Of a DNA stretch of 64,000 nucleotides, positions 40,609-50,071 are shown piece after piece. The stretch's first letter is position 1; each line of letters begins with the position of its first letter. Origin of the DNA: Pseudomonadota bacterium (GTDB taxonomy: Bacteria > Pseudomonadota > Alphaproteobacteria > Rhizobiales > Xanthobacteraceae); NCBI GenBank assembly GCA_023422775.1, contig JAFAGM010000012.1, positions 61,136-125,135 of the forward strand, given 5' to 3'. The notes below the pieces were generated by a model. It worked only from the letters and a program-made list of their open reading frames with translations. It did no database searches and was not told the origin of the DNA. The translations under genes were made by a program, and so were the position numbers.

Positions 40609-41835
40609 TCACGACGCGGCGCGTTGCGCGCCGTCCTCGAGCCGCATGCGCAGCGACTTCGCCGAATCGTTCGACAGCAGCGTTGCAACCGTAACCGTCG
40701 GCTCCTTTCTCGCGTCGCGCCTGCCGTGGCTGGTATGGCGCATGACGCTCGACAGCCGACGCGCAATGGCGTGCGCCGTCTTCAGGTCGCATTCGGCGAA
40801 GACCACGACCACCGAACCGTCGCCCAGCGCGGCGCCGAAATCCATCTGCCGCATCAGGCGGCTGATGATCCGCGCGCCATCGAATTGCGCACGGGGATGA
40901 TCGGGATCGAACGCAAAGCGCGCGACGGACAATCCGCCGCCGCGCTGCTGCGTCTGATAGACGGCACTGGCAAAATCTCGCTCGAAAGCCTCCACCGTGA
41001 GGAGACCGGTCCGGGCGTCGATCAGCCCTTCGGCGTCGATCGCCCTCAGCGTCCGGCTCAAAAGCGCTTCGAACGCGTGCTGGCGGACCAACGGCAACCC
41101 GGTTGCCGCCACGTGTACGGGGTCGCCCGCGATCATCTCGAGGTTCGGCAGATCATAGGCGGGCAACAGATCGGAACCCGTCACCACGACGGGAAGATTG
41201 CGGAAACGAGCATCCTCAGCGAGCACAGTGAGGAAGGCGTCGATCACGCGCGAGCCAAAACCCTCGGCGATGACGATGCCATCGATGTCGCGTGTGTTGA
41301 GATGCTTCGCCGCGGCTTCGATCGAGAGCGCGCCGACGACGCCGGCGCACTCGCCCAGCGCGACCGAAAGTGCTGGATAGGCGCTGCCACGTCCGATCAG
41401 CAATACGGTGGCATCGCGGGCGGGATTGATCTGCGACAATACGATCGGCACCGGCGGCACCAGCCGGCGCATGACGGTGGCATGCAGCGTCCGGACGCGA
41501 AGCGCGGCGCGCAAGCGGGCCGCAAGGCGGTCGGAGCGGGCCGGGCTCTGAAACAGGGGGACCGCGTTGTCGGGGAGCGGGACCTGCGGATCGACAGCAA
41601 TCAGCGGCAGGTAGGGCTGGTGCGTGGCGATCGATGCTGCCAGCGCCGCAAGCCCGGCCTCACCGACGTCGGACGTCGCCGCCACCACGGCGGCCGGCTG
41701 CATCTGCTCGACCGCGCGCGCGGCGTCCATCCATGGGGTCTCGACCATTGGAAACAGCTTGGCGACGCCAGGCGCGGATGCGAAGGACGGCCTCCTTGCG
41801 TTTGATACGACGAGGATCGGACCTTGCTGGGACAT
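40609..41835 (-). CDS. Degenerate receiver-like / degenerate GGDEF protein
   Basis: A 408-residue cytoplasmic protein. Residues 5-120 resemble a response-regulator fold without the acidic pocket; residues 140-255 form a second Rossmann-like unit (ATVLLIGRGSAYPALSVALG; DGIVIAEGFG). Residues 272-400 align with a GGDEF domain from LIDARTGLLTVEAFERD onward, but the GGDEF signature is replaced by LGDGSVVVVF (337-346), so cyclase activity is unlikely. It may bind ligands or partners as a pseudo-enzyme. Likely the last gene of an operon with the two genes upstream. Confidence 0.65.
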   Translation of the reverse strand: MSQQGPILVVSNARRPSFASAPGVAKLFPMVETPWMDAARAVEQMQPAAVVAATSDVGEAGLAALAASIATHQPYLPLIAVDPQVPLPDNAVPLFQSPARSDRLAARLRAALRVRTLHATVMRRLVPPVPIVLSQINPARDATVLLIGRGSAYPALSVALGECAGVVGALSIEAAAKHLNTRDIDGIVIAEGFGSRVIDAFLTVLAEDARFRNLPVVVTGSDLLPAYDLPNLEMIAGDPVHVAATGLPLVRQHAFEALLSRTLRAIDAEGLIDARTGLLTVEAFERDFASAVYQTQQRGGGLSVARFAFDPDHPRAQFDGARIISRLMRQMDFGAALGDGSVVVVFAECDLKTAHAIARRLSSVMRHTSHGRRDARKEPTVTVATLLSNDSAKSLRMRLEDGAQRAAS

Positions 41836-41924
41836 CTGGCTAACTCGGATCGACGCTGGTTAGAGTCGCGATGCTAGTTTGCCGGACTTAATGCAGCGTC
41901 AACGGCATATCGTTCCCGAAGCGA

Positions 41925-43430
41925 TCAAGGGGAGTTGCTCCGGTCTCGAAATGCCTCCACCATCAAGGGGTTAAGGCCGAGTTCGGTCAGCGCGTCGCGG
42001 GCGCGCGCGTTGTCCATGGCACGGCCCGCGAGCCGGTGGCCGCTCAGCCGGTCGGGCAATGCCGTCAGCAGCGCGCCCTGGCCGAGCCGACGCGCCCATT
42101 CCTGAAGATCTTGCGCCAGAAAGCGGTAGCCGCCGACGGCCATGATCCCCGAGGGCGGTGCGGTGATGTTGATCGCGCGTGTCGTGCGATCGAGCCGTGC
42201 GGCATAATCCGTATCGACGTAGTCGCGCGGCGGCGGCGCGGTCAGCGAGTCGCTTGGCGGCGGAGGCGGCGCGTAGGCGGCGACCGGCACCATCGGTCCG
42301 CGAAGTCCCAACGTGCCACGCGGCGTCAGCAGGATTTCTCCCGATATCGACGATCCCGGCAATTCGCGCGGTGCGCCATGAGGGCCGGGCTTGATTTGGG
42401 CCGGCGAGCCGTCTTCGGCGATCCGGCGCGCGCCGAAAAAGCCGGCTTCGCCGAACAGGTACACATCCGTCAGCGTCGCCTGCTGCGCGGACCAGCACGC
42501 GCTGGAACCGACCTGCTCGGGCGTACGCCACAGGCCGATGACGTTGCGCAAGCCCGGCAGCCGGCCTGCGAGGTCGAGTTCGTCCAGCCGCAACGCCAAC
42601 TGTGCCGGCGCAATCAGCGTGTCACACTTCAACTCGTTGATTTGGTGTTGCAGCACCTCCTCGTCGAAGGGGTGGTGCAGCACGAGCGTGCCGCCGGACA
42701 GCAGCCAGACCGCCAGCGAGGAGGCGAGGCCGGCAAACGACATCGGCGAGAAAGCCGACAGGACCGTCGCACCCTGTGGCACGTCGCTTTCGAGCGACAT
42801 CGCAAGACCACCCGCGATCAGCCCGAGATGGGCACGCGGGACGGGACGGAAGCCGTCCGTCGTCATGTCAAAGGAAATCAACGCCGCCTTGCGGCCGTCC
42901 TCGATGACGGCGCGCGTGACGGGAGATTCCCGGAAGATGGCGTTGTCGAGCGAGGCCATACCCTCCGGCAGGTCGCTGCCGAAGCCGCAGACATGGCGGA
43001 TCGAGAACGCTTCGGCCGCGGCGTTCATGGCGAGATCCGAATAGATGACGCCATCGACCTTGCTCGATGTCACGATCGCCCGCGCGGCGGTGCGGTTGAG
43101 CGCCATGGTCAGTTCCGACTGCCGCCAAAGCAACGGCAGTACCGCGACCACGAGGCCGGCGCGGAACGCCGCGAGGATCGTGAGCGCGAATTCGATCGTG
43201 TTCGGCAATTGAACCGCGATCACGGAATTCGACGGCAATCCGGATTCGACGAAGTGCGCGGCCAGCGACGAGATCATGCGGTCGGCCTGCGCGTAGGTGA
43301 GGCGCTTCGGCGGCTGTCCCGTCACACGCTGCTTGTTGGGGGGATCGACCAGCGCCAGCGCATCCGGCTGCCGTGCAAGGATGCGTTTGAACAACGTATC
43401 GAGCGTTGGCGAAGCGGTGGGCTGGGTCAC
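41925..43430 (-). CDS. Degenerate adenylate-forming (ANL) family protein
   Basis: A 501-residue protein aligning with acyl-CoA synthetases: RLTYAQADRMISSLAAHFVE, VIAVQLPNTIEFALTILAAF, VLSAFSPMSFAGLASSLAVW. The AMP-binding P-loop normally reading TSGTTGxPKG is ISFDMTTDGFRPVPRAH (185-201), lacking the glycine loop and lysine; the YGxTE position reads YLFGEAGFF, and the C-terminal catalytic lysine is not evident. It is therefore probably a pseudo-enzyme or uses altered chemistry. The start is GTG at 43430. It lies 66 bases after the binding-protein gene and 89 bases before the GGDEF-like gene. Confidence 0.7.
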   Translation of the reverse strand: MTQPTASPTLDTLFKRILARQPDALALVDPPNKQRVTGQPPKRLTYAQADRMISSLAAHFVESGLPSNSVIAVQLPNTIEFALTILAAFRAGLVVAVLPLLWRQSELTMALNRTAARAIVTSSKVDGVIYSDLAMNAAAEAFSIRHVCGFGSDLPEGMASLDNAIFRESPVTRAVIEDGRKAALISFDMTTDGFRPVPRAHLGLIAGGLAMSLESDVPQGATVLSAFSPMSFAGLASSLAVWLLSGGTLVLHHPFDEEVLQHQINELKCDTLIAPAQLALRLDELDLAGRLPGLRNVIGLWRTPEQVGSSACWSAQQATLTDVYLFGEAGFFGARRIAEDGSPAQIKPGPHGAPRELPGSSISGEILLTPRGTLGLRGPMVPVAAYAPPPPPSDSLTAPPPRDYVDTDYAARLDRTTRAINITAPPSGIMAVGGYRFLAQDLQEWARRLGQGALLTALPDRLSGHRLAGRAMDNARARDALTELGLNPLMVEAFRDRSNSP

Positions 43431-43496
43431 GGCGCTATTTCAATTCTGTCACGAGGGTCGGATTGGCTGTTCGATCACTCTACCGGGTTACGCTAC

Positions 43497-45341
43497 CTAC
43501 TTTGTTTGTACTTCAGGCTTACGCCACCACGTTTCCGGCAGATAGCCCGTCAACGCCGTGGTTGCAGGCCGTTCTATCCGATTCCATCGCGCAATCCATT
43601 GCTCCTGCACGTTAAACACCGGGATAGCATAGAAACCCGACATCAGCACGCGATCCAGGGCCCTGACTGCGGAAACAAACGGAGGATGTTCGCGTGCTTC
43701 CAGGAGTGCTGCGATCATGGCGTCGATGGCGGGCTCCTTCGCCCCCATGTAATTCCGCGTGCCGGGAATGTCGGCGGCCTCGCTACCCCAATAGAAGGAT
43801 TGCTCGTTGCCGGGGGAGAGCGACTGATCCCAGCGGTTTTGCAGCATGTCGAATTCGTAGCCAAGGCGGCGCTGGTCGAACTGAACGGGATCGACCGCGC
43901 GCACGCTGACTTCGATCCCGGCGCGCTTGAGGTCGCGCTGATAGGCGAGCGCGATCCGCTCCTGATCGCGCGTCGTCACCAGGATCTCGAAGGCGAGGGG
44001 CGTCTTCGTGGAACGTTGCCGCAGCACATTCCCATCGAGGCCGTAGCCTGCCGCCGACAGCAAGGTCAGCGCGCTGCGCAGCGCTGCGCGATCGCGGCCC
44101 GATCCGTCGGTAACAGGCAGCCGGTAGGTGCCGTCGAGAATACCCGCCTGAACCTGTCCGCTGAACGGTTTCAGGAGCTCGCGCTCGCGTTCGTCCGCGA
44201 CGCGGGCATAAGCAGATAGCTCGGAGCCGGCGAAGAAGCCTGCCGAACGCGCATAGAGCCCGAAGAAGTAGTTGCGGTTGATCCATTCGAAATCGAACAG
44301 CAGCGTCAGCGCCTGCCGCACGCGGATGTCGGCGAACACCGGACGCCGCGTGTTGAACACGAGGAATTCCGATGGTTGCGGCATTGCGGGCTTGATGGTC
44401 TCGCGGATCAATTCGCCGTTGCGTGCGGCCGGAAAGTCGTACCCGTCGTGCCAGCGCAGCGGCTCGTGTTCGACCCGAAAATCATAGAGCCCGCGCTTGA
44501 ATGCCTCGAACTGTCCGTTGGCCTCGCGATAGAAATCGAGCCTGATTTCATCGAAGTTCCACAACCCCCGGTTCACCGGCAGGTCGCGGCCCCAATAGTC
44601 AGGGTTGCGTGTCAGCGTGACGCTCGCCCCGGGTTTGACCGCCGTGACGCGGTAGGGGCCGGACCCGAGCGGCCCGGTCATCGTGGTTTCCTCGAAGGTC
44701 GCGGGATCGACGGCGTGCCGCGGCAACACGGGCATGAGGCCCAGGATCAGCGGCAGTTCCCGATCGTTGGCGCCGCCAAAGTCGAACCGCACGGTGAGCG
44801 CGTCGATGGCATCGGCCTTTGCTACCTTGGAATAATACTGCCGGTGATTGGGGCGACCGTGGTCGCGCAGCAGCGCCCAGGAGAACAGCACATCATCCGC
44901 TGTGACCGGTTTGCCGTCCGAGAAGCGCGCGCGCGGATCGAGGCGGAAGGTGACATAGGTTCGCGCGTCGTCGGTCTCGACGCTCCTGGCGAGCAGGCCG
45001 TAGAGCGTGAAGGCCTCGTCATTGCCGCGCGCCATCAGGCTCTCGATCACATAGCCTCGCATTTGCTGAACAGCGAGCCCCCGGACGATCAGCGGGTTGA
45101 GGCTGTCGAAAGTTCCGAGCAGCCCCCAGGCCAGCCGTCCACCTTTTGGTGCATCCGGGTTGGCGTAGGGCATGTGGGAGAAGTCGGAGGGCAACGCGGG
45201 AGCGCCGTGCATCGCGATGGCGTAGCTTTCGGCGGCCGGCGCCGGAAAGGCGATCGCTGCGGCCAACGCACCCAGCACGAGTGCAGCCCAGATCCTTGCA
45301 CGCCGCAGGAGATGCCCGCGGATGCGCCCGGAGACGGGCAT
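43497..45341 (-). CDS. Family 5 extracellular solute-binding protein, YejA-like
   Basis: About 614 residues from ATG 45341 (TTG at 45380 is another option). Signal peptide in RARIWAALVLGALAAAIAFP with cleavage near APA-AE. Family 5 markers: YANPDAPKGGRLAWGLLGTF, FRLDPRARFSDGKPVTADDV, GPLGSGPYRVTAVKPG, YWGRDLPVNRG. The NPDAPKGG spelling is typical of YejA, the binding protein for microcin C-like peptides and oligopeptides. No permease or ATPase genes are adjacent. Upstream gene of a probable operon. Confidence 0.88.
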   Translation of the reverse strand: MPVSGRIRGHLLRRARIWAALVLGALAAAIAFPAPAAESYAIAMHGAPALPSDFSHMPYANPDAPKGGRLAWGLLGTFDSLNPLIVRGLAVQQMRGYVIESLMARGNDEAFTLYGLLARSVETDDARTYVTFRLDPRARFSDGKPVTADDVLFSWALLRDHGRPNHRQYYSKVAKADAIDALTVRFDFGGANDRELPLILGLMPVLPRHAVDPATFEETTMTGPLGSGPYRVTAVKPGASVTLTRNPDYWGRDLPVNRGLWNFDEIRLDFYREANGQFEAFKRGLYDFRVEHEPLRWHDGYDFPAARNGELIRETIKPAMPQPSEFLVFNTRRPVFADIRVRQALTLLFDFEWINRNYFFGLYARSAGFFAGSELSAYARVADERERELLKPFSGQVQAGILDGTYRLPVTDGSGRDRAALRSALTLLSAAGYGLDGNVLRQRSTKTPLAFEILVTTRDQERIALAYQRDLKRAGIEVSVRAVDPVQFDQRRLGYEFDMLQNRWDQSLSPGNEQSFYWGSEAADIPGTRNYMGAKEPAIDAMIAALLEAREHPPFVSAVRALDRVLMSGFYAIPVFNVQEQWIARWNRIERPATTALTGYLPETWWRKPEVQTK

Positions 45342-45600
45342 TGGCGGTGGTGGATTTGATTCGAAAAGGCTCACCGTCAAGCATTACCACAGCCGCCGGC
45401 ATTCGTTCGCGGCGGACGTCAAAGATGCCTGTCGGCATTGATCTTTTCGTCGGTCGCTGTATTGAAGGCGGGCGATTGAATCCGGGCCGGAACGCCTGTC
45501 ACGTATCCGCCTCAATTGCCAATGAGACAGTCGCGCAAACGGCTAGGTTTCGGTGCCTGTAGCGGTTTCGGGTGCTCCCGTTCAGAAAGGGTTTTCTGCA

Positions 45601-46410
45601 ATGAATTTCTGTATCTTGGCCGCTTCGGTCCGGCCGCTTGGGCGGGGTTTCACCTTGCTGGCGGCCACGGTGCTGTCGGCCGGCTTGATCGCTTCGAGTG
45701 CCATGGCCCAGCAGCCCGCGCCGGCCCATGGCTCCAAAACCGCGCAGGCGCCTGCGCCCGCGGCGCCGAAGGCTGCACCCAAGGCGGCCCCGAAGGCCCC
45801 CGCCGGGGCTCCGGCCGGGCAGGCCGCGCCGGCGGCGGGCGCCCCCGCCGCCCAGCCCGCGGAACAACAGGTTCAGCTCATCTACGCTCCCTGGACCAAG
45901 TTCTGCCTGAAGGGTCAGGAAGCCAACGCCAAGCAGGTTTGCTTTACCGGCAAGGACGGCCGCATCGAGTCGGGCCAGCCGGTCATCGCTGCCGTCATCA
46001 TCGAGCCGGAAGGCGAGCCCAAGAAGATCATGCGCGTGACGCTGCCGCTCGGCATGCAACTCGTTCATGGAACCCGGATCATCGTCGACAGCAATGCGCC
46101 GCAGCAGAGCCCCTACGTCATCTGCTTCCAGAACGGCTGCATGTCCGACTACGAGGCCACGCCTGAGCTGATCGCCAGCTTGAAGAAGGGCCAGAATCTC
46201 GTTGTTCAGGCGATCAATTCCAATGGTGCGCCGCTGACGCTGCCGCTGCCGCTGGCCGGTGAATTCGCCAAGGCCTATGACGGCCCGCCGACCGATCCGA
46301 AGGTGTTCGAGGAAAACCAGAAGAAGCTGCAGGAAGAGCTTCAGAAGCGGGCGGAAGAGCAGCGGAAGAAGCTCGAGGCTGCCGGCGCCGCCAATCCGGC
46401 TGCGAAGTAA
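45601..46410 (+). CDS. Invasion-associated locus B (IalB)-family protein
   Basis: A 269-residue exported protein: signal peptide (GFTLLAATVLSAGLIASSAM, cleavage at AMA-QQ), a Pro/Ala/Lys linker, the IalB domain (YAPWTKFCLKGQEANAKQVC; LGMQLVHGTRIIVDS; ICFQNGCMSDYEATPELI) with four conserved cysteines, and a charged helical tail (ENQKKLQEELQKRAEEQRKK). IalB proteins of Bartonella aid invasion; in free-living relatives they are periplasmic proteins of unknown role. A strong terminator follows at 46435. ATG 45601 has GAAAGGG upstream. Confidence 0.88.
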   Translation: MNFCILAASVRPLGRGFTLLAATVLSAGLIASSAMAQQPAPAHGSKTAQAPAPAAPKAAPKAAPKAPAGAPAGQAAPAAGAPAAQPAEQQVQLIYAPWTKFCLKGQEANAKQVCFTGKDGRIESGQPVIAAVIIEPEGEPKKIMRVTLPLGMQLVHGTRIIVDSNAPQQSPYVICFQNGCMSDYEATPELIASLKKGQNLVVQAINSNGAPLTLPLPLAGEFAKAYDGPPTDPKVFEENQKKLQEELQKRAEEQRKKLEAAGAANPAAK

Positions 46411-46434
46411 GCGTCGCTCCGTTCGACAAAACAA

Positions 46435-46459
46435 AAGGCGCCTGGAGGGGCGCCTTTTT
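46435..46459 (+). terminator. Rho-independent terminator
   Basis: AAGGCGCC (46435-46442) pairs with GGCGCCTT (46449-46456) across a 6-base loop, followed by TTTC. It lies 25 bases after the IalB-family gene, and also faces the convergent hspQ 3' end. Confidence 0.85.
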
Positions 46460-46483
46460 CGTGACCGGAAGAAACCGGCCGGT

Positions 46484-46816
46484 CTAATTCAGCGAGGGAT
46501 TGCGCGGGCGATAGCCGCCGGCCTTGTCCTTCACGAATATCTCCGCCACCTGCGAATGCCGGATCGGCTCGCCGGAATCGTCGGGCAGCAGATTCTGCTC
46601 GGAGACGTAGGCGACGTATTCGGAGTCGGAGTTTTCCGCGAGCAGATGGTAGAACGGCTGATCCTTGTGCGGCCGAACCTCCTCGGGGATCGACAACCAC
46701 CATTCCTCGGTGTTGTTGAATTCCGGATCGATGTCGAAAATCACGCCGCGGAATGAGAACACCCGGTGGCGGACGATCTGCCCGATCTGGAATTTGGCGG
46801 TGCGCGCTTTGATCAT
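46484..46816 (-). CDS. hspQ: Heat shock protein HspQ (hemimethylated DNA-binding/YccV family)
   Basis: A 110-residue protein with KFQIGQIVRHRVFSFRGVIF, DIDPEFNNTEEWWLSI and QPFYHLLAENSDSEYVAYVS, which are the hallmarks of the YccV/HspQ fold. In Escherichia coli HspQ is a stress-induced specificity factor and substrate of Lon. Length matches the family. It faces the IalB gene and its terminator. Confidence 0.92.
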   Translation of the reverse strand: MIKARTAKFQIGQIVRHRVFSFRGVIFDIDPEFNNTEEWWLSIPEEVRPHKDQPFYHLLAENSDSEYVAYVSEQNLLPDDSGEPIRHSQVAEIFVKDKAGGYRPRNPSLN

Positions 46817-46939
46817 GTCCCGTCGAATAGACCATGATTGTGGCCGATGCTAGGGGCATTGGGCCGAATTAACCTTAGGGCGTGGTGACCGCATCCGGTG
46901 CCATGACCCCGAGATCGTTCATGAAAAGACATTCCCGAG

Positions 46940-47893
46940 ATGGCTGATATCCTCAATCTCGCGCTCCCCTATTTTGGCCTGATCTTCATTGGCTTCGCCT
47001 GCGGCAAGACCCGGGGACTACCGGAAGCGGGCCTCGCCTGGATGAACTTCTTCCTGCTGTACGTTTCACTGCCGGCCCTGCTGTTCCGCATCATGTCGGA
47101 GACGCCGTTCTCCGAACTGAACAACCCGCCCTTCCTGATCGCAACCTCGCTCGCAACCGTGAGCGCCTTCGTTCTCTCGATGGTTGTGGGCCGGATCATC
47201 GGCGATTTATCGCTGCGCAAGGCCACCATGGCCGGTCTTGCCGGCGCTTACGGCAACATCGGCTATATGGGGCCCGCGCTGGCGCTGGCGTTGCTCGGCG
47301 CCAAGGCGGCGGCGCCGACCGCGCTGATCTTCTGCTGCGACAGCATTTTCCTGTTCACGATCGTGCCGCTATTGATGGCGCTGACCGATCGCGAGCATCC
47401 GTCGTTTCTGCATGCGGTCGGCATTGCCGCGCGGCAGATCGTGCTGAACCCGCTGATCATGTCGGCCGTTCTGGGCGCTCTCGTTGCCGCCTTCCACATT
47501 CCGTTGCCAACGGCGCTGGACCGGACGCTGCTGTTCCTTCAGAACGCCGCCGCACCGACGGCGCTGTTCGTGCTCGGCGTCACCGTGGCGCTGCGCCCGT
47601 TCGATCGCGTGCCCTGGGAAGTGCCCGGCGTGATCGCGATCAAGCTGTTGATCCATCCCTTGATCGTATTCGGCCTGATGCTGCTGTTCGGACCGTTCGC
47701 ACAGCCCTGGGCGGCAACCGCCGTGCTGATGGCAGCGCTGCCGCCGGCGCTGAACGTGTTCGTGATCGCCCGCCAGAACAACACCTGGATCGAGCCGGCG
47801 TCGGTTGCCGTCCTGATCGGCACCTTCGCGTCCGTGGTCACGCTGACCACCGTCATGTGGTTCATCCAGAGCGGACGGCTGGCGCTTCCGTGA
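46940..47893 (+). CDS. AEC-family (auxin efflux carrier-like) transporter
   Basis: A 317-residue protein with ten hydrophobic helices in two inverted halves. The family signature GAYGNIGYMGPALALALLG is present, and FVLGVTVALRP matches the second-half motif. AEC proteins export organic acids or amino acids; the substrate here is unknown. The ATG at 46940 follows GAGATGG-type spacing with a modest ribosome site (CCCGAGA). Confidence 0.9.
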   Translation: MADILNLALPYFGLIFIGFACGKTRGLPEAGLAWMNFFLLYVSLPALLFRIMSETPFSELNNPPFLIATSLATVSAFVLSMVVGRIIGDLSLRKATMAGLAGAYGNIGYMGPALALALLGAKAAAPTALIFCCDSIFLFTIVPLLMALTDREHPSFLHAVGIAARQIVLNPLIMSAVLGALVAAFHIPLPTALDRTLLFLQNAAAPTALFVLGVTVALRPFDRVPWEVPGVIAIKLLIHPLIVFGLMLLFGPFAQPWAATAVLMAALPPALNVFVIARQNNTWIEPASVAVLIGTFASVVTLTTVMWFIQSGRLALP

Positions 47894-48011
47894 GGGGCAT
47901 GGTGCTCGCGACACAAAATATCGAAAACAACCCCATGCAAAGTAGACAAGCGCAGCCGCACGAGGCCAGGTCCCCTGGGGTCGCTTCGCTCGCCCGGGCT
48001 ACGAAACATGG

Positions 48012-49202
48012 TCAGCCGACGCGTTTCCAGGTCGGTGCCAGCCCCTCGCGCATGGCGAGCCGGCGCAGCGGGCCGAACGAGCCCAGCAGATGCATGCCGG
48101 CCGCGCGCAGCGATTGCATCGGCAGAAAATCGCTGAGCAGCGAACGATTGGCGACATCGATCGCAATCAGACGGCTCGCGACGTCGGCGCGGCGGGCGGA
48201 CTGGTAGCGCGCCAGCACCGCCGGTGAACCAGGGTCTTCGCCGAGCGAGACCGCGTGGCCGGCGATCTCGGCGATGTCGGCGGCGTCACGCAATCCCATG
48301 TTGAGGCCTTGCGCGCCGATCGGCGGCACAACATGGGCGGACTCTCCGACCAGCGCGACACGGTGACTGGCAAATTCAGCCGGACGCTCGATGGTCAGGG
48401 CAAACAGGCTACGGCCAGCCTCGACGCTGACGCGGCCGAGAATGGAGTGCGATTGCCTTTCGGCAGCCTCCGACAATTCGTCGTCGCCGAGCGACATCAG
48501 CCGCTCGGCCTCCCTGGCCGTCGAAACCCACACCACGCTGCAGCGATTGCCGGGCAGGGGAACGAACACGCAGGGCCCCTGCGGGGTATGAAACTCGGTG
48601 GAGACGTCGTTGTGCGGCCGCGAGTGGGCGATGTTGAAAGTCAGCGCCGACTGGCGCAGGTCCCGGCGGCTGATTTCGATTCCGGCAGCCTCGCGGGAAG
48701 GCGACTGCCGGCCGTCCGCGCCGATCACCAGCCGTGCCGCAAGGTGCTGGCCCTTCCCCGTCGCAACGGCGACGATCGTATCCTGCGGATCGATCGCTGC
48801 CGCGTCGTCGTCGAACCGGGTCAGGTTCGACAACTCTGCCGCGCGGGCCTCGAGCGCCACCATCAGCGAGCGGTTATCAATATTGTAGCCGAACTGCTCG
48901 AGCCCGATCTCCTCGGAGGAAAACCTCACCTCGGGCGCGCGGATCAGACGGCCGGTGTCGTCGACGAGACGCATCGTCCGCAGGGCGGCAGCCTGGTCGC
49001 GGCAGCGCGGCCAGACGTCCAGGCGTTCGAGCAGATCGACGGAAGCCCCCAGCAGGGCCGTGGTGCGGTTGTCGGCATACGGCACGCGGCGGGCGAGCAG
49101 GGCGGTGTTGGCGCCGCCCGCGGCCAGTGCAATGGCGGCGGTCAATCCGGCCGGCCCACCACCGACCACGAGCGTGTCATAAACTTGAGATGCATCGTCC
49201 AT
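48012..49202 (-). CDS. UbiH/UbiF-family FAD-dependent hydroxylase
   Basis: A 396-residue flavin monooxygenase: FAD motif YDTLVVGGGPAGLTAAIALA, ATG/DG motif VIGADGRQSPSRE, and GESAHVVPPIGAQGLNMG, then LRDAADIAEI, all typical of ubiquinone-ring hydroxylases. The exact ring position (UbiH, UbiI, UbiF or UbiL) cannot be told from motifs. The start at 49202 (MDDASQVYD) places the FAD motif at the N-terminus; the longer frame to 49289 has no signal. Divergent from pcs. Confidence 0.88.
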   Translation of the reverse strand: MDDASQVYDTLVVGGGPAGLTAAIALAAGGANTALLARRVPYADNRTTALLGASVDLLERLDVWPRCRDQAAALRTMRLVDDTGRLIRAPEVRFSSEEIGLEQFGYNIDNRSLMVALEARAAELSNLTRFDDDAAAIDPQDTIVAVATGKGQHLAARLVIGADGRQSPSREAAGIEISRRDLRQSALTFNIAHSRPHNDVSTEFHTPQGPCVFVPLPGNRCSVVWVSTAREAERLMSLGDDELSEAAERQSHSILGRVSVEAGRSLFALTIERPAEFASHRVALVGESAHVVPPIGAQGLNMGLRDAADIAEIAGHAVSLGEDPGSPAVLARYQSARRADVASRLIAIDVANRSLLSDFLPMQSLRAAGMHLLGSFGPLRRLAMREGLAPTWKRVG

Positions 49203-49336
49203 ATCGGGACAATTGACGTTCGGAGCGGCGTTTTCAAGCCACCAGCCCGCCGAAATGTTTCCCTCGATTCGCGCGGCTGAAGGCCGCAAGCGCGGATATG
49301 CAAATCAGGGCGATTCCTGATAGCACTGCCGGAGCG

Positions 49337-50071
49337 ATGAACCAGATGAGCCAGCCAGATTCCGTCCTGCCGGCGAGCCGGGCCCGCACCGCAGCATTCG
49401 CCGTGCATATCTTCACGGCCCTGGGGGCCGGTGTCGCGCTGCTGGCGATGCTGGAAGCCGTGCGCGAGCACTGGGCCAACATGTTTGCCTGGCTTGGCGT
49501 CGCCCTCATCATCGATGCGATCGACGGCCCGCTGGCGCGGAAATTCGACGTCGTGCGGCTGCAGCCGAACTGGTCGGGCGAGGTGCTCGATCTCGTCGTC
49601 GATTTCGTGACCTACGTCTTCGTGCCGGCATATGCGATCACGGCGAGCGGCCTGCTGCTGCCGCTGGCCGCGCCGCTGCTCGGCATCGGAATCATGGTCT
49701 CGGGCGCGCTCTATTTCGCCGACCGGCGCATGAAAGCGTCGGACAACCATTTCCGCGGCTTTCCGGCACTGTGGAACGTGGCCGCGTTTTATTTGTTCCT
49801 GCTGAAACTGCCGCCCGCGCTTTCCAGCCTCGGCATCGCCATCCTGATCGCGCTCACTTTCGCGTCGTTTCATGTAGTGCATCCGATCCGCGTCGTGCGT
49901 CTCCGATGGCTGACGCTGTGGCTGATGGCCATCGGAGCCGTGCTCGCGATCTATACGCTCGCCTGCGACTTCGACGTGGGCGCTCCGATCGTCGTCGGGC
50001 TGTGCGCCATCGCGGCCTACACCATAGGAAGTGACACCGTGATCCGCCGGATAAAGTCGTTCAAGGCATGA
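49337..50071 (+). CDS. pcs: Phosphatidylcholine synthase (CDP-alcohol phosphatidyltransferase)
   Basis: A 244-residue membrane enzyme that condenses CDP-diacylglycerol with choline to form phosphatidylcholine, a lipid needed for symbiosis in rhizobia. The motif DGPLAR...G...D...D is present as DAIDGPLARKFDVV, SGEVLDLVVDFVTY with the longer spacer seen in Pcs. Several TM helices follow. The stop overlaps the TerC gene start (ATGA at 50068). Confidence 0.92.
   Translation: MNQMSQPDSVLPASRARTAAFAVHIFTALGAGVALLAMLEAVREHWANMFAWLGVALIIDAIDGPLARKFDVVRLQPNWSGEVLDLVVDFVTYVFVPAYAITASGLLLPLAAPLLGIGIMVSGALYFADRRMKASDNHFRGFPALWNVAAFYLFLLKLPPALSSLGIAILIALTFASFHVVHPIRVVRLRWLTLWLMAIGAVLAIYTLACDFDVGAPIVVGLCAIAAYTIGSDTVIRRIKSFKA

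Noticed and set aside
42036..44219. 727-codon plus frame across the ANL and binding-protein genes
   Set aside because: Spans two real genes on the opposite strand and is Arg/Gln/His-rich without motifs.
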